Assembly (NCBI GenBank): GCA_036873135.1
Contig: JAPTYO010000010.1
Coordinates: 4,068,634 to 4,132,633 of the forward strand
Direction of reading: 5' to 3'
From: Clarkia xantiana subsp. parviflora
Lineage: Eukaryota > Streptophyta > Magnoliopsida > Myrtales > Onagraceae
DNA length: 64,000 bases
Shown: positions 39,291 to 52,547 of the stretch, one piece after another
Layout of the letters: every line of letters begins with the position of its first letter
Numbering within the stretch: the first letter of the stretch is position 1
Made by a program: the position numbers and the translations under genes
The notes under the pieces: generated by a model
Told to the model about the DNA's origin: nothing
What the model saw: the letters and a program-made list of their open reading frames with translations, nothing else
Database searches by the model: none

Positions 39291-41199
39291 TGAAACAGCA
39301 ACGCTGGAACGCTATCTTTTTAATGTAAACATTTTAATTTTTTGTCGAAATCATTTTGAGTACACATAAAGGTATCATATGACTAAAACATGCTACTTTT
39401 TTTTGGATTAAATTTGACATAAATTTTAACAAATTTATTTAGAAATTGGAAGACTAGGTAGCCCATATTTAAAAATAGAAGTCCGGACAATAATATGTAA
39501 TTTGATCATAGTTTAGGTAACAGATTGATTATCAGCCCTTAAAAAAAATTAAAAGTTCGAGCAGCGATTTGTAATCGGGTCAAATTTCATATAATTATTT
39601 CGTTACCAACCCTATTTCGTGAGAAATTAATCAATAATAATAGGTATATGATCTTCTAATATATTCATTTAAAAACGAATCCATGTGCAAAACACAATTC
39701 AATCACATTATCATAATATATATTTTTATTTTTAAGTAAAATCAGCCAATAGACCTGTGAATAAAACTAGTGATAAGTTTAAAATCATTTTTCGACGTTA
39801 TGACCTCAAATGCATATTATCATGTCATGTAGTACAATTAGTGATTTTTACCTTTCAAAATACTAGACTAATCAACATCATTAAATAATATTTTGAAATT
39901 TTAATGTCTACAAATTTATTTTATAGACTATTATATTATATTATAAACTATTAAATATCATAATCAAAACATCCATCACTTCTTATATGATGATAATAAT
40001 CTGACTTACAAATAATTTTGTTTCATATGATACTATATTTAAAGACTTTTCAAATGAATTTTAATATTATATAATTCTAACTTACGTATAATATTGCAAT
40101 AATTTAATCAATAATAAAATAAATATGTTATCTTAAAATAATAATTTATTTTGAAAACATTAGCACAAAAAGTGAGTCATTGACATTATTATATATTCTT
40201 TTTATCAAATTAAAATTTTGCATAACACATGAGTAAATGATTAGTTAACAAAATAATTTGTATAATAATTAACTGTGAGATCAAATAGCATGTAATCTCA
40301 CATAATGTCTCACATTACATTCACATTACATTATTTGACAAACCAAATAATGTAGTGTAAATTTTATGTGAAGTTCATTGTAATACGAAATTACATAAAA
40401 AATTACGGAATGCTTAATATTTATTATTATTTATTAAAAATATAAAACACTTTATATAATATTTATAGTTTATTCTATTATTATTATTCATTTCCCAAAT
40501 GTCAGTTCACGACCATTTCGCCAAACAAAATAAAAGATAAAAGATATGGCCCCTAATAGGCCGATACAATATAAAATCCTTTAGGCCCATAGATACTTGA
40601 GCTGCTCTATAAATAAACAAAATAAAAGACATCCAAATTTGGGCCCTAGTTAATTGGGCTGGTCTCTTGCTATGCCTCGAGTCTAATTAGGCCATTTGAA
40701 CATTCCACCCAAGCAGTAGAGGTAAAACCGTATAAGGTGTAATAATAATTATAGAACAAGGCAAAATCTTCAAGAAAGACAAAGACTCTATGAGCATCCA
40801 CAATCACAATCGTATTACACAGGTTAAAACATATATTTTATCTAAATATATAAAAATGCACTATAATATTCACATAGCGTTCTTTAAAATTTTAAAAGGG
40901 CGACCCACCTAACTTTATATAATTTATTTATTAAATTTAAAGAATACACTATATATTACGTAACCAATTTTTTTTTTTATTATAAATTCATTCATTTTAT
41001 AATTAATTTTAATATCTTATTGGTGATTGTTAAAAAAATTTAATAATAAAAAATATATAAAAAATGTAGTTAAGTAAAACGATTGGGGAGCAAATATTAT
41101 TTATGTGTATATTAACTTTATGTATTATAGTGTACATGACGCGTGTAACCCATTACGTATCTTTGCACTATGTTCGAGCTTTCCAATAGCCAACCTTGA
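39291..41199. other. AT-rich intergenic region
   Basis: No gene. A block at about 40240-40400 with repeated 'tcacatta' motifs in both orientations may be an old MITE. Nothing else recognised. Confidence 0.4.
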
Positions 41200-41573
41200 T
41201 TAAATCTGATTTCGGTTCACATTTTTCTACTAAACCGTGATTGAACCGCACAAATCCGGGTTCGGGTCCAAGAGTTCCTATATATTGGAGTCTTGGCCAC
41301 CCATTTCATTTCAAGTCATAAAAAAGTAACTTTGAGATTGGCTTAGGAGCTCTGACTTCTCTCTAACTTTTATCTCTCTAGAGTTACTCTCATTGAAGCA
41401 TCATAGAGGGTTCATCGAGTACCACCCCCCTCCGTGGTCTCGATACTGCCCTGTGTGCAGGTGTAGGAGGAACGCATGTAGAAACAAGAGCGGGTTCCGA
41501 CACCCCGAAGAACAATTCGCGTACAGATTCGACACCCTGTTATCTCGCGCGGGCTAGGTCGAAACAACACATA
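41200..41573 (+). mobile_element. Truncated solo-LTR-like fragment, gypsy Tat style
   Basis: A GC-richer block with a TATA-like 'ctatatattgg' near 41278 and then ~290 bp ending 'ctaggtcgaaaca' at about 41573. The end closely resembles the 3' end of the large gypsy LTR ('cttggtcgaaaca' on its coding strand), and the distance from TATA to end is similar. The upstream U3 is not recognisable and no internal region follows. Confidence 0.4.
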
Positions 41574-43028
41574 GATTTGTACTTGAATAAAATTTTGTAT
41601 TAAATTATTTTTATTAATTTTTTTGTTTTTCAGAAATTAATCTTTACATTCGTACATTTATAGAATATATAAATATGGCCGATTTTTTTAAATTAATTTA
41701 TGACAATGATATATATAAATTAATATTATATAATATCACAAATTATTAAAAAGCTCATCATAACTATTTTTAGATATTAAAAAAAGTTGTCTAGAAAAGA
41801 TCTCCAATTGTCAAAAGCTACAATTCCTAGACTTTAGTTTTAAGAAATAAGATTGTGATTACATGAAAAATAGTAACATAAATCTATGTAATGTGCAATA
41901 AAATTATATGTGCATTTCATGCATAAAAAATGCTATGTAACGTTCGTAGGAACCTTTTTTTTTAATTACATTTTCTAATAGGAAAAGTAATATGAGTTTA
42001 CACGTAAATAGTATTACTCTATATAACATTTGAGATGCTCTATTAAGTATTAAGTATTAACTACTGACCAACCATAATAACCACAATTTTGTCTGATTTT
42101 GTTTTGAATGAAATTGGGCATTTGAAGAACCGTTGGTTTTACTTCATAACAAATAATTTGACCTTTTATTTCATGTATTAAATAAATGCAAATTATTTTT
42201 TATGTAATATATATTTTTTTTTTTTTCAGATTTTCTATGAAATATTAAATATACAGTATATACTCTTGCTACTAAAGAATAATATATTGATTAATATCCT
42301 TTTGGTGTACCGTTATCTTTATTTGAGTAGAATTAGTGTGGGTTAGGCAGTCACTTTATTTTAGAGCCGAAAGAAGAAAAACCAATTAGACCAGTGACCT
42401 AGAAAGATGGGCAGAAATGTTACTAAATGCAATTATTATTATTATTATTATTATTAAAGTTTTTAGCTAATTAAGTAGAGGAATTTTTTGAGACTTTTAT
42501 AGGTATATAAGTAAATTTAATAAAAATCTAAGAAAATTTGTTTTAAAAATAACCGAATGTGCATTGGCGCAATGCGCTCTTTAAAAGAGAGTGTTGTACT
42601 TTAATTTTTTAATTAGATTTTATATATGAAATTCAGAGTTTTTTATACAACTACTTTTTAAAAATTAAATTAAAAGATGATAAGTTACTTTTAAAAATGA
42701 AAAAAAAAAAAAGGAAAACCCTATATGAAATTTTCAGATTTGATTAAAAAAAAGGGTCAAACTAGTAAACAAAAATTCTAGGATTTGACTAAGTTTTTTT
42801 TAATAAAATCTAAGTTGAGTTCTAACATTTCGTTTTGTTAAATATTGATATTTTTACAAATTAGATATAAAATTGGTCAATTAAGGGATAAACATTCGAA
42901 TGGCAACTTTAGGCGTGCTTAGGACTCCTCATGACTAGTTAGTTTCTTTTGCTATAAAAATGTACGTAAAATGACTAAACATATATGCATCGTGATGGGC
43001 AGATATGATAGAAAATACAAAAAACTCG
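41574..43028. other. AT-rich intergenic region
   Basis: No gene or clear repeat, apart from an (ATT)n run at about 42431-42455. Confidence 0.4.
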
Positions 43029-45349
43029 TTAAATCAAATTGGTACCTGGGTTAACAGCTAGGGATGGAAACGGGTCTCGGGGCCCCGCTGACCCGCGGGG
43101 CCTCGACCCGGTTTTGACCCGCCGACCCGCGGGTCACGGGTCGGGTCCGGGGCGGGTCGGGCTCGGGTCGGGGCGGGTCCGGGTCTAGAGACCCGGGGCC
43201 CCGTAGACCCGCCCCGAAATCCATATATATATATAATATTTTTTTTATTTTTTTTTTTATGTTAATATGATCTAACATTTAATAAAAAAATATGGTTAAT
43301 ATAGTACCTATATAAATAACATGGACCAAATTACAAATAGATTTATATTTAGATTATTAGGATTTGTTAATTTGGTGTTTGGATTTGAATTTGTATTTGT
43401 AATGAATTTGATGTGTTTGTTGTTTATATTTGATTGATGTTAGATTTATGTTTTGAATTTATATATAATGTAATATTTTGACAAAAAAAAAATTGTATTT
43501 AATATTGAAAAGTTTAAAAAAAAAAGTTCATATGACGGGGCGGGTCGGGGCCCCGCGGGATTGTTGACCCGACCCGACCCGAAAGGCCCATTTGGCCGGG
43601 TCCGGGTCAGCCAGGCCGACCCGCGGGGCGGGTCCGGGGCTGCAAAAACCCGCCCCGACCCGCCCCGTTGCCATCCCTATTAACAGCCCAAAACGAATTG
43701 GTACCTCCACTAAATTTTGTGACAAATTGGTTGCCGAGTTAACCAGGGTGTAGCACCGTTAGAATTTCTGGTTAAAACTAACGGAATCTCATTTTTGGCG
43801 CATGAAAAGACTAAAATACCCTTATTGCAGAATAGCTACGTAATAGCAATTCAAAACTTTGGAACCCAATATCTCACTCATTTCTTCATCTTTTAAGACG
43901 ATTTTTTTTTTGAAACCACATAATTTTTCGAGATCTATGCAACCCAAATAGCTGTAAAGTGATTTTCCCAATTTTTTTTTTCAATAAATATCGTTTTCCA
44001 TGTTAATTCATTCTTTTTTGTATCAAACTCCACCGCATTCTAACACTTATCACCCTTGATCACCCAATTTTTTTACTAATTGGATTCCAATACTACAATC
44101 AAACCGTTGCTTTTGGATTCCAACACTTCTGTTTAAAAACCAAATTGATGTTATACCTTTCATCCAAAAGAAAACCAAATATGAAAGTTTGTCGAATTAA
44201 TTGTTATGCAATCTATAATTTACTGGAATTTTTCTTGATGTCTCCAATAAACTATACTGGTGTGTCTCTAAATCAATAAACGTCACTGCAAGAGAACATA
44301 TGGATCTTAGATAGATAAATATGTTTCATACTTGAAATAGAACAATATGAAAAGTACTTTTAAGGGTATTGGAAGAACTTTTAGAATGGACACCAAGAAG
44401 AAATAGATTATTTTCTCATTTAATCTACATGTGGAAATTGATACTCTCAGTATCCTGAGGGATGACCGTAATGTGAGAAAATAAGATGAATTTGCATTAA
44501 AAGAACCACACAAAGAATTTTACCACTATGTGGCTAAAGACAAACAATAAATTTTCTTTCGAGATATTGTCAAAACTGTTCCATTTGCAATTTTATGTTG
44601 GACCATGTCAAGCTTTTAAAATCGAAGACCTGCAGAACTGGTCAATTTTTCAGCATGTCCAAAAAATATATAAACAAAAAAATTGGTAGCTTATCATGCT
44701 AAGATCCATATATTCTCTTGTAGTGACGTTTATTGATTTAGAGACACACCAATATAGTTTACTGGAGACATCAAGAAAAATTCTAGTAAGTTATAGATTG
44801 CATAATAATTAATTCGACAGATTTTCGCCTTTTGTTTTCTTTTGGATGAAAGGTATAATATCAATTTGGTTCTTAAACAGAAGTGTTGGAATCCAAGAGC
44901 AACGGTTTGATTGTAGTATTGGAATCCAATTAGTAAAAAAATTTGGTGATCAAAGTTGATAAGTGTTAGAATGCGGTGGAGCTTTATACAAAAAAGAACG
45001 AATTAACATGGAAACCGGTGTTTATTGAAAAAAAACTGGTCAAATCACTTTAAGGCTATTTGGCTTGCATAGATCTCGAGAAGTTATGCGGTTTCAAAAA
45101 AAAAATTGTCCAAAAAGATGAAGAAATGAGTGAGATATTGGGTTCCAAAGTTTTGAATTGCTATTACGTAGCTATTCTGCAATAAGGGTATTTTAGTCTT
45201 TTCATGCGCCAAAAATGAGATTCCGTTAGTTTTAACCAGAAATTCTAACGGTGCAACACCCAGGTTAACTCGGGTACCAATTTGTCACAAAATTTAGTGG
45301 GGGTACCAATTCGTTTTGGGCTGTTAACCCAGGTACCAATTTGATTTAA
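43029..45349. mobile_element. Large foldback (long-TIR) element
   Basis: The left arm (43029 to about 44310, once the nested insertion is removed) and the right arm (about 44697-45349) are inverted copies of about 650 bp with high identity, around a ~385-bp loop. Outer ends read TTAAATCAAATTGGTACC inward from both sides. There is no transposase, so it is a MULE-like or foldback non-autonomous element. I could not find a clean target duplication. Confidence 0.85.
43059..43679. mobile_element. hAT-type MITE nested in the foldback element
   Basis: Starts TAGGGATGG and ends CCATCCCTA, flanked by identical 8-bp copies of TTAACAGC (43051-43058 and 43680-43687). The uninterrupted right arm of the host element carries a single GTTAACAGCCC-type site at the matching place (reverse complement, about 45320), which confirms the insertion point. 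The ends are GC-rich with GGGTCGGG-type units; the middle is AT-rich. 621 bp, non-coding. Confidence 0.92.
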
Positions 45350-45876
45350 ATCCCTAATTAAAGAGAATATTGAGAATTTGACGCGCGATTGATGAGAGCC
45401 TCATTTTTTTATTATTAAATTAATAATATTAACTTCTTAAAGACGGCTAAACATAGTTTAAATACTGAAAGTAAAACCATAAACCTAGAACAAATCCGAA
45501 AATAGTAAATAGATCCTAACAAAACCAACAAATTGCAAATAAGACCTAAATACATATAACTACGGTTTTGACTCTCTAGACGAAAGAATTTGGCCGAAAA
45601 ATATTGTACTTCATGGCAAAGCCATAGGTATTGCTTAGAGCGTTGTTCCCGCATGAAAAACTGTATACGCGCGTCAAAATCTAACATCAATAGTCGCAGA
45701 ACTGACAATTACGTCCGCATCAACAAGGATTACGTTGAAGTAATGTATAAATTTTAGGTCATGCCTTCCGAACCTATTAACTATAACATAACATAAAATG
45801 GTTGATCTAGAGGATATTACAAATAGAGAATGAGAATGTTTTGTTAGGACCTAGCCAACAGCTTGTGGGTTTATGA
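45350..45876. other. Intergenic spacer
   Basis: No gene. A 97-codon minus-strand open frame (45415-45708) has no recognisable motif. Confidence 0.35.
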
Positions 45877-46370
45877 GAATATTACATTTTAGGAGTTTCA
45901 AGCATCGGTACGTTTGACTTCTAAAAGTTTCATTTTTATTTATTTAAGGAGTCTCAAGTTTGAAAAATATTATTATTAGTCAGACGTGAATCGATTCACC
46001 TATTGGGGGTTCGTGTTGAATCGAGATCGTGACAAACATGATCACATAGTTTGGGAGACCATTTATATCATGAGCCTGGATCAGGACGAGTCTCTTAGCA
46101 GCTCGGTCAACTTTTTAATAACTGATTTAGAGTTGTGATTAGTTAGGTTGAGTCATGGAGCTCACTAGGCCTCTGGTTGTTCAAAACATGGCCTCATAGA
46201 CCATGTGAACATGCTTAACATAGGCTCGGGCCAATGCGAACCTTCTAACCATGTGAATTCTTGCATGACTGATAAGTAATACTTTTCGAACTGAATTGCC
46301 TCAAACTAAAAAAAAACCTAAGGCACCTAAAAGTCACATATCGATATTTGAGACTCCTAAAATGTATTTT
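45877..46370. mobile_element. TIR repeat of about 0.5 kb
   Basis: The left end 'acattttaggagtttcaagc' and the right end, whose reverse complement reads 'acattttaggagtctcaaat', form inverted repeats of about 40 bp. The ~400-bp middle is non-coding and resembles the block at 3.5-4.0 kb in layout. Target duplication not resolved. Confidence 0.55.
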
Positions 46371-47988
46371 TAATGGGTATATATTTATATATATATATGG
46401 GTTAATAACCAAATAGCTATCTAAAATTTGCTCAATTACGAATCATTACCTGAATTTTCATTTTTAAAAATTAGCAACCTGAACTTTCAATTTTTGTGCA
46501 AATTTCTACCTCTGTTATAATATACATAAAATGAGTATGTGTCGATCACGTGATGTCTTTTGATATTTAACAATAATAGACTTACTAAGAAATTGAAATA
46601 GTTACAACGAAATACATAAAATTGGACACTCAATTGAAAGATACTGCTAGAATTTGGTAGATTTCCAATTGAGAGTTTTTCGCTAAAATCATTTCAATTT
46701 CAAAATTCATATTGTATTCACAAAAAAAAACTTTATATAACTAACACATGTTCATTTCCATCCAATTTGATGAAAATTATAACGAAACATAAGTCGTTTA
46801 TGTGATCAGAAATTGAATAGATCATATAACCAATTTTTAAACTTTAGATAACAATTTTTAATTTAGTTAAAATTCGATTAGCAATAACCAAATATATTTA
46901 TTATATGTTTCTACTCCTGGCCTTTCATGCGTCTCTTCCCATTTCCCACACTTACCCACCCACTCCAAAGACGAACTAATTCACTATTATTATTGTAATA
47001 ATAAAACGGATTTGTCAAAATTAAAAGAAATCGAAAAACAAGAGATTAATAAGCTTAGGGCTAACTTGCTTCATTTCTCTATCATCTAAGCATGTGCAAC
47101 CTCCGAAACTGGTGCCCTAGATTCCTAAATAGACATACTTGTATGATAATACAAGTTATATATATGACACCCACCTATCTCCGTGCCTCAGTCACGAGGC
47201 AGCCACCACATGATCCGTATCTTATATACTATTGTTATATACATACACACTATTAATTAATTACATAATTATAATTAAAGTCATATGTGGTGGGAAACCC
47301 TTTATATCAAGTAAACCTTTTTCCTAATAAACAACATTATCATTCATTCATCTAACTAATAATCTCCTCCATATTTACATGTTTAATTATTAATTAGTGT
47401 ATTGACTATTTTTTTAGGCTTAATTGTCTCTCTAATGATGAGGTTTATCAATATAAGTTTTATTTTCTTTCCAAAATTCTTGAAATTCAGTACATTTTAT
47501 TTTAAAATGTTATTATTCACTAAATTAATCAACCATGACTAATTGAAAAAATGACGTGACATAAAAAAGCTAACGTGACATATGTTCATCATTTTTTTTA
47601 ACGCTTTAGTAAAATAAAACCAATGGGTTGATTAGCTAGAATCAAACTCATGACCTATTTATTGGGTTCCATCTTTCTATAGTTATTTTTTATTGTATGA
47701 AAATACCATAACAACATTTTTGACAGAAAACTTAATGAAAAATTAATAAATTGATCTATTAATAATATTATAAGACTTACAACATCGTTTGACAATTAAA
47801 AAATGTTATACTAAAATATAACATAGCTTAACATCATATACCTAACATACAATTTACCTTTAATTTTAAGATTTAAAATAAAATCTGTTTTAATTTTTTT
47901 TTGGTCACAAATGAATTTTATTATTATACCATAATGTACAGCAGGAGAATATGAGCTTTGTATATATTTTAAATATCGTAATTAAAGA
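46371..47988. other. AT-rich intergenic region
   Basis: No gene seen. Text such as 'aaccaaatagctatct' and 'aactttagataac' recurs in loosely related form elsewhere in the window (23.1, 39.4 kb), suggesting old interspersed repeats. Confidence 0.35.
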
Positions 47989-48417
47989 GTGAAAAGAAGC
48001 GGAATCGGGGTCGTGGCAAGGAATTCTAATGGATCCCTTATCGATGGAAGGAATGGCTTTTTTCATGACATGAACGTACTTAGTGTGGAAGCAAAAGCTA
48101 TTCTTATGGGAACCCAACTTGCGGTCAACAACGGATGGCAATCAGTGATTATAGAATCCGACTCGGAATATGTAATCAATCAAATCCGTGGGACTGCGAA
48201 GATCGGCGATTGGAGGATAAATGACATCGTGTCCACAATCAGAAGACTTGCTGAACAAGTGCCCGAAATTTCATGGTCTTTTGTTCGTCGAAACGCAAAT
48301 CGTTGCGCCAACTGGATCGCTTTGCAGTCCAGAAAGGAGATGTGTCCTATGAATTGGGTCGTGGAACCCCCATCTCCTCTTATTTCCCTTTTACTTTTAG
48401 ATTGTAACCCATATTGA
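47989..48417 (+). pseudogene. Lone RNase H-fold fragment (LINE-type or reverse-transcriptase-like)
   Basis: An open frame of 142 codons without an ATG at its start (first Met is codon 28). It reads like the RNase H domain found at the end of plant non-LTR retroelements: GIGVVARNSNGSL, then VEAKAI with the catalytic Glu, IIESDSEYVINQI with the catalytic Asp, and a final helix NRCANWIA. The first strand with the leading Asp is missing, and the last motif has Asn where 'ADxIA' Asp is expected, so catalysis is doubtful. Upstream is AT-rich and contains no reverse transcriptase. The frame is long for debris, so either young or under selection. Confidence 0.6.
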
Positions 48418-49199
48418 AGTTTTTTATAATAATTAATGCATTATTGAGTGATAATTTTTTTTAGGCTATTCGAATTTAAAAATGGCTTTTGTGTGAAAAT
48501 GGATGTATCGAATACCTTATAAATAACATATAATATATATATTTCCAATTTATATATATTATTGTAAAAATTAGATAATAATAAATTGATTTGTTTTTTT
48601 AATATCTTTATTAACTTAAAAAATAGATTTGCACAAAGTGCAAGTAAATAATATTATAATATAAGTTTTATCTAATTGATTTTTAAGCAACATGTGGGTC
48701 AGTGACCGGTATATATCTATTCTAAAGAAGTATAATTCTTCTTGATTCTGCTTGTCTAATTAAAAAAAATGACATACGAAATCGGTGGATTTAAACTTTA
48801 AAACGTACAAGAATCAACGAGACTGTTAGACATTTTTCACGTCATTAAATAATCTTTTATAAATTTAATCTCTAAAAAATAATTAACTAATTTAATTATT
48901 ATAATATTTATTATTGAATATCATAATGAAAGAGTCATAACTTTTTCTATAATACTCTGATTTACGAACATATTTATAATTTGAAAGTATGGATGAAAAC
49001 CTTCTGAATGACATCTGACATCATATATTTATAACTTAAATACACTACTATAAAAAAAATTAATCAACAATAAGATGAATATGTTCTTTTAATATATTAA
49101 AGAATGAATTTGTGTGAGGCAATCATAATCTAAGTTTTCATATAAGTAGAATCTCGGGCAAAGTGTGAGTCAATGTGTAGTATATATATATGTATGTTT
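48418..49199. other. AT-rich intergenic region
   Basis: No gene and no recognisable repeat. Confidence 0.4.
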
Positions 49200-49630
49200 T
49201 CCGTATGGTCAGTACTCGTAGCATATTTACTCCACAATTAGAATAAGCTCACTTGTATTGAGGTCAGCTCATAGAACATACTATACTGGCTAGGAATATT
49301 TTTATATTCCCAGAACTCCGACGAATTTTAAACTCGAGACCTATAATTAATGAATTAAACACAGAATGTTTTCTAATTATATATTTGATACTCCACTTTT
49401 CTACTTTCTAAGTAGCTAGGGAAAGAGCTATTGAAGCATAGTATAAATTTCACTAGTGAAGTTTGTTCTACATTTAGAATAAATTCACTCGCACTAAGGT
49501 CGGATCATAAGATGTAAAGTGCTAGTTAAAAATATTTTTACATTCTCAGAACTCCAACTAACTTTAAACCAGAGACATTTTCTTAATGAAATAACATTTC
49601 ATTAAAGAACATAATATTTTCTAAGAACAT
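49200..49630 (-). mobile_element. Two adjacent SINE-like repeats
   Basis: Two related blocks (about 49200-49380 and 49440-49625) share 'tccacaattagaataagctcac', then an 'atatttttaca/tattc' motif, 'agaactcc' and a B-box-like end (minus-strand GGTCTCGAGTTTAAA near 49340). Both resemble the 37.4-kb SINE body. They are diverged from one another. Confidence 0.45.
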
Positions 49631-51940
49631 TTGCTAATGAAAATCCTCTTTTCTTCTAAATAGCTAGGGACATAGCTACGGAAGCATCGTAGAAAAATCC
49701 AATTAGAGTCAGGTGAAATTGTTCTCTCTTTAATTTATGGTAATTTACCATTTAGTCCTAAAAGTGTAATTATTGAAAAATTTACATTTGTCCAACTGAT
49801 TTATTTTATATAATTATTTACTCATATGGCAATTCTTGTTCCAAAGAAATTATGGGTTGTTCCCTTTTATTCGTGCTATTATGCGTTTCAATAATTGTGT
49901 CGTGTTAAACTTATTGAACACGTAGTGTATGATAAATTTATCGCGTCACGTTTTATAAACACGATCACGACATATAATTTTCCGTGAAAGTTCGTGTCGT
50001 GCTATCATGTTGTATTAAGTTATTCACATGTACATTTTTATGTGAGAATTTTAAGTAAAAATTGAAATAATGAACTTCATATATCAAATAACTATGAATT
50101 AATATGTAAGTATTCATAATTAGTTCGTAATATAGAGTTGACAGACTTTAAAAATTAAACAATTAATTGGAGTTTTAAAATCTATTAAATAAGATTTGTT
50201 AAAAAATTACTCAAGAATTACACTTATTAGTACAACATTATCATACTGTTATGTGTGCCGTATTATGATACCTAAACACGAACACGACACAAAAATTATA
50301 TCGTGCTAATCGTGTTCGTATTACGATGTTATCGTTCTGTCATATGCTTGCACGAACACAGTCTTTTCCATACATGTTCGTATTATGCTATCGTCTGTCA
50401 CATGTATCTATTTTAGAGAGGAGGGTAGTAACGATTTTTTTTTTCTCACGTGATGTCTTAAATGTATGAACTGTGTGAGACTAGTATAATTTCAATTTTC
50501 AACTAATAAAAGATCAACTCGTTAATAATAAATTATTAAATATAAACATTTTTCAATTTTCATAATTCGAATGAAGATTTAAATTTAAGAGCTGAGTGTA
50601 GCGGCAAATACTGCTATACCCTTTGCATTGAAAGGTAACACCCGGTCGGAAATGATACGGAACAAATCATGATTATTCTAATCTAAAATTACTTTGTTGT
50701 CACACGACATCACGTGATACCTTTTTCCTTTAATTATACTTTAAATAATATATTATTATTATTATTATTAATAATTTTCCTTTTAAAAAAATTGTTATTA
50801 TTCAGCAAAGGTGATGTATTTTGTGATGAGAGCAGGCCCATCAGTTCACATGGGGAGTTCTGATTTCCTACATTTTATTTTAATAATTGAGACAAAGAGA
50901 GGTGCTATTATCTTTTAAATTTATTAATTATCTTATTATTATTATGTTTACAAATAAATATATCCATTAGAGAATATTACAGTTCCCGATAACAAATGTA
51001 TTAATTACCACCAGATTGTTAATGGTACAAAAAACTATATATGTATTAGAGATGTGTCATAGATCTCATCATGGAGCAGTCACAGTATAAAGAGATTGGT
51101 AGAAGGACGTTTTTATTACTTACACCTCTGTGATTCATCTTGTCCATCTATTTTGGCAGCTTAAAGCTAGATCTAATCCTATTATTTTAACCTCCTCCAC
51201 TTAGTTAGATCTACAAATATAATATTAAAACGAAAATACCATATCACCTAATAATTATTATTATTATTATAAACGGAAAAAATATTTGATATATTTTGCA
51301 CAATTTTCACCATTTGGAAAATAAATAAAATTCTCCGACTAATTTCTAAGGGTTGACAATAGCAAAGGCAGTGCAGTTATGTGGTAATTTTTAAGTTTAC
51401 ATTCAACCCATCTTGATATCTCAATTACCAACCCAACAATATAAACACATTTAAACTTAAGATAATAATTATATAAATAAAATATAAAGAAACATGAGCA
51501 ACTAAAACTTGGCGTGAAACACTATGTACCTTAAGAGTGGACTTCATTCCATGTATGAATTATGCTTAAAATAAAATTGACCAATTAACATTGTCTTTTA
51601 TAAAGAAAAATCAACTTTTAAGACTTTTAGTTATGTAACTATCCATTCCATATCCATGTAGTTAGATGTGAAGCAGTGAAAATGTGCAGTGGATGTATGA
51701 AGAAGGAACAGTGCATTCCTTTTATTGCAAGCTTTTTATTGGTAATTATTATAGAAAGAATGAAAAGTAAAGTGTCCTTGTCACCCAAAATGTAATGTTG
51801 TGGTTCAGATCTGAACTAGTAGATATAGAAAGAAGACTCAATTAAGGTGATTATGAGTTTAACATTCTCCATCATTCTAAGAAACATAATATAATCATAT
51901 CATTCTACACATCAAACTGCTTCCACCCATCAACCTCACG
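49631..51940. other. AT-rich spacer up to the gypsy insertion
   Basis: No gene. A patch at about 49880-50400 repeats phrases of the type 'cgtgttcgtattatg' and 'cgaacacgacac' in both orientations, suggesting an old repeat. An (ATT)n run lies at about 50751-50772. The five bases TCACG (51936-51940) are the left half of a possible target duplication of the gypsy element; the right half is outside the window. Confidence 0.4.
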
Positions 51941-52301
51941 TGTTTCGACCAAGTTATTGCGGGCTGTCCGCCGGATAACTTGTCGAGGTCTTCTAGTTAG
52001 GTATGAGCTAAATCCGCCTTCTAGTGTCGTGCGCGGGCTTTAGCTTTTGCTTCCAAAGGAGGGCAAGTCTCTCTGGGTCTCTAGCAGGACGTCCGTCAGC
52101 ACCTGCAAAGGAGCGTTACCTAGCAGTCCCCGTGAAAGGGGGGGGGTGCTTGGCGTGCTCACTCCGACGCTCAACATCAGTAGTTTTCTAGAGAGAGAAA
52201 GAGAGGGTTTTTAGAGAGAAGTCAGAGCTTTTTCCCGAGCTTGCCCAAAGTGATTTTTGAATGAATTGAATTGACTTGAAAATGTTCACCCCCAAGGTGG
52301 C

Positions 52302-52309
52302 TATTTATA
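52302..52309 (-). promoter_or_regulatory. Sense-direction TATA box in the 3' LTR
   Basis: TATAAATA on the minus strand, followed by about 360 bp to the LTR end. The same box in the 5' LTR lies at 62064-62071 and would drive the genomic RNA. Confidence 0.55.
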
Positions 52310-52547
52310 GGCAACCTTGGACCGTAAACCGGTTTTGACCCGGTTCAATGGGGAAATGTGAACCGGGATGCAGGGGTAAGCTTTGGGAAAAGGGGCTCTG
52401 ACGTACGTCTCAGGCGGCTGTCATGAACAGGACGCGCGCGCCTCTGAAACAAAGGTCTCGGACACATAGGAGTTAGTGTAAAAATCGGGTCTCCGTATAC
52501 GTCCGAGGTAAAATGGGGGGTGTGCGCGACACCCCCCGGGTGTGGAA

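Noticed and set aside
46390..46910. Possible TIR element with 'aaccaaata' at both ends
   Set aside because: The end motifs are in direct, not inverted, orientation and too short to support a call.
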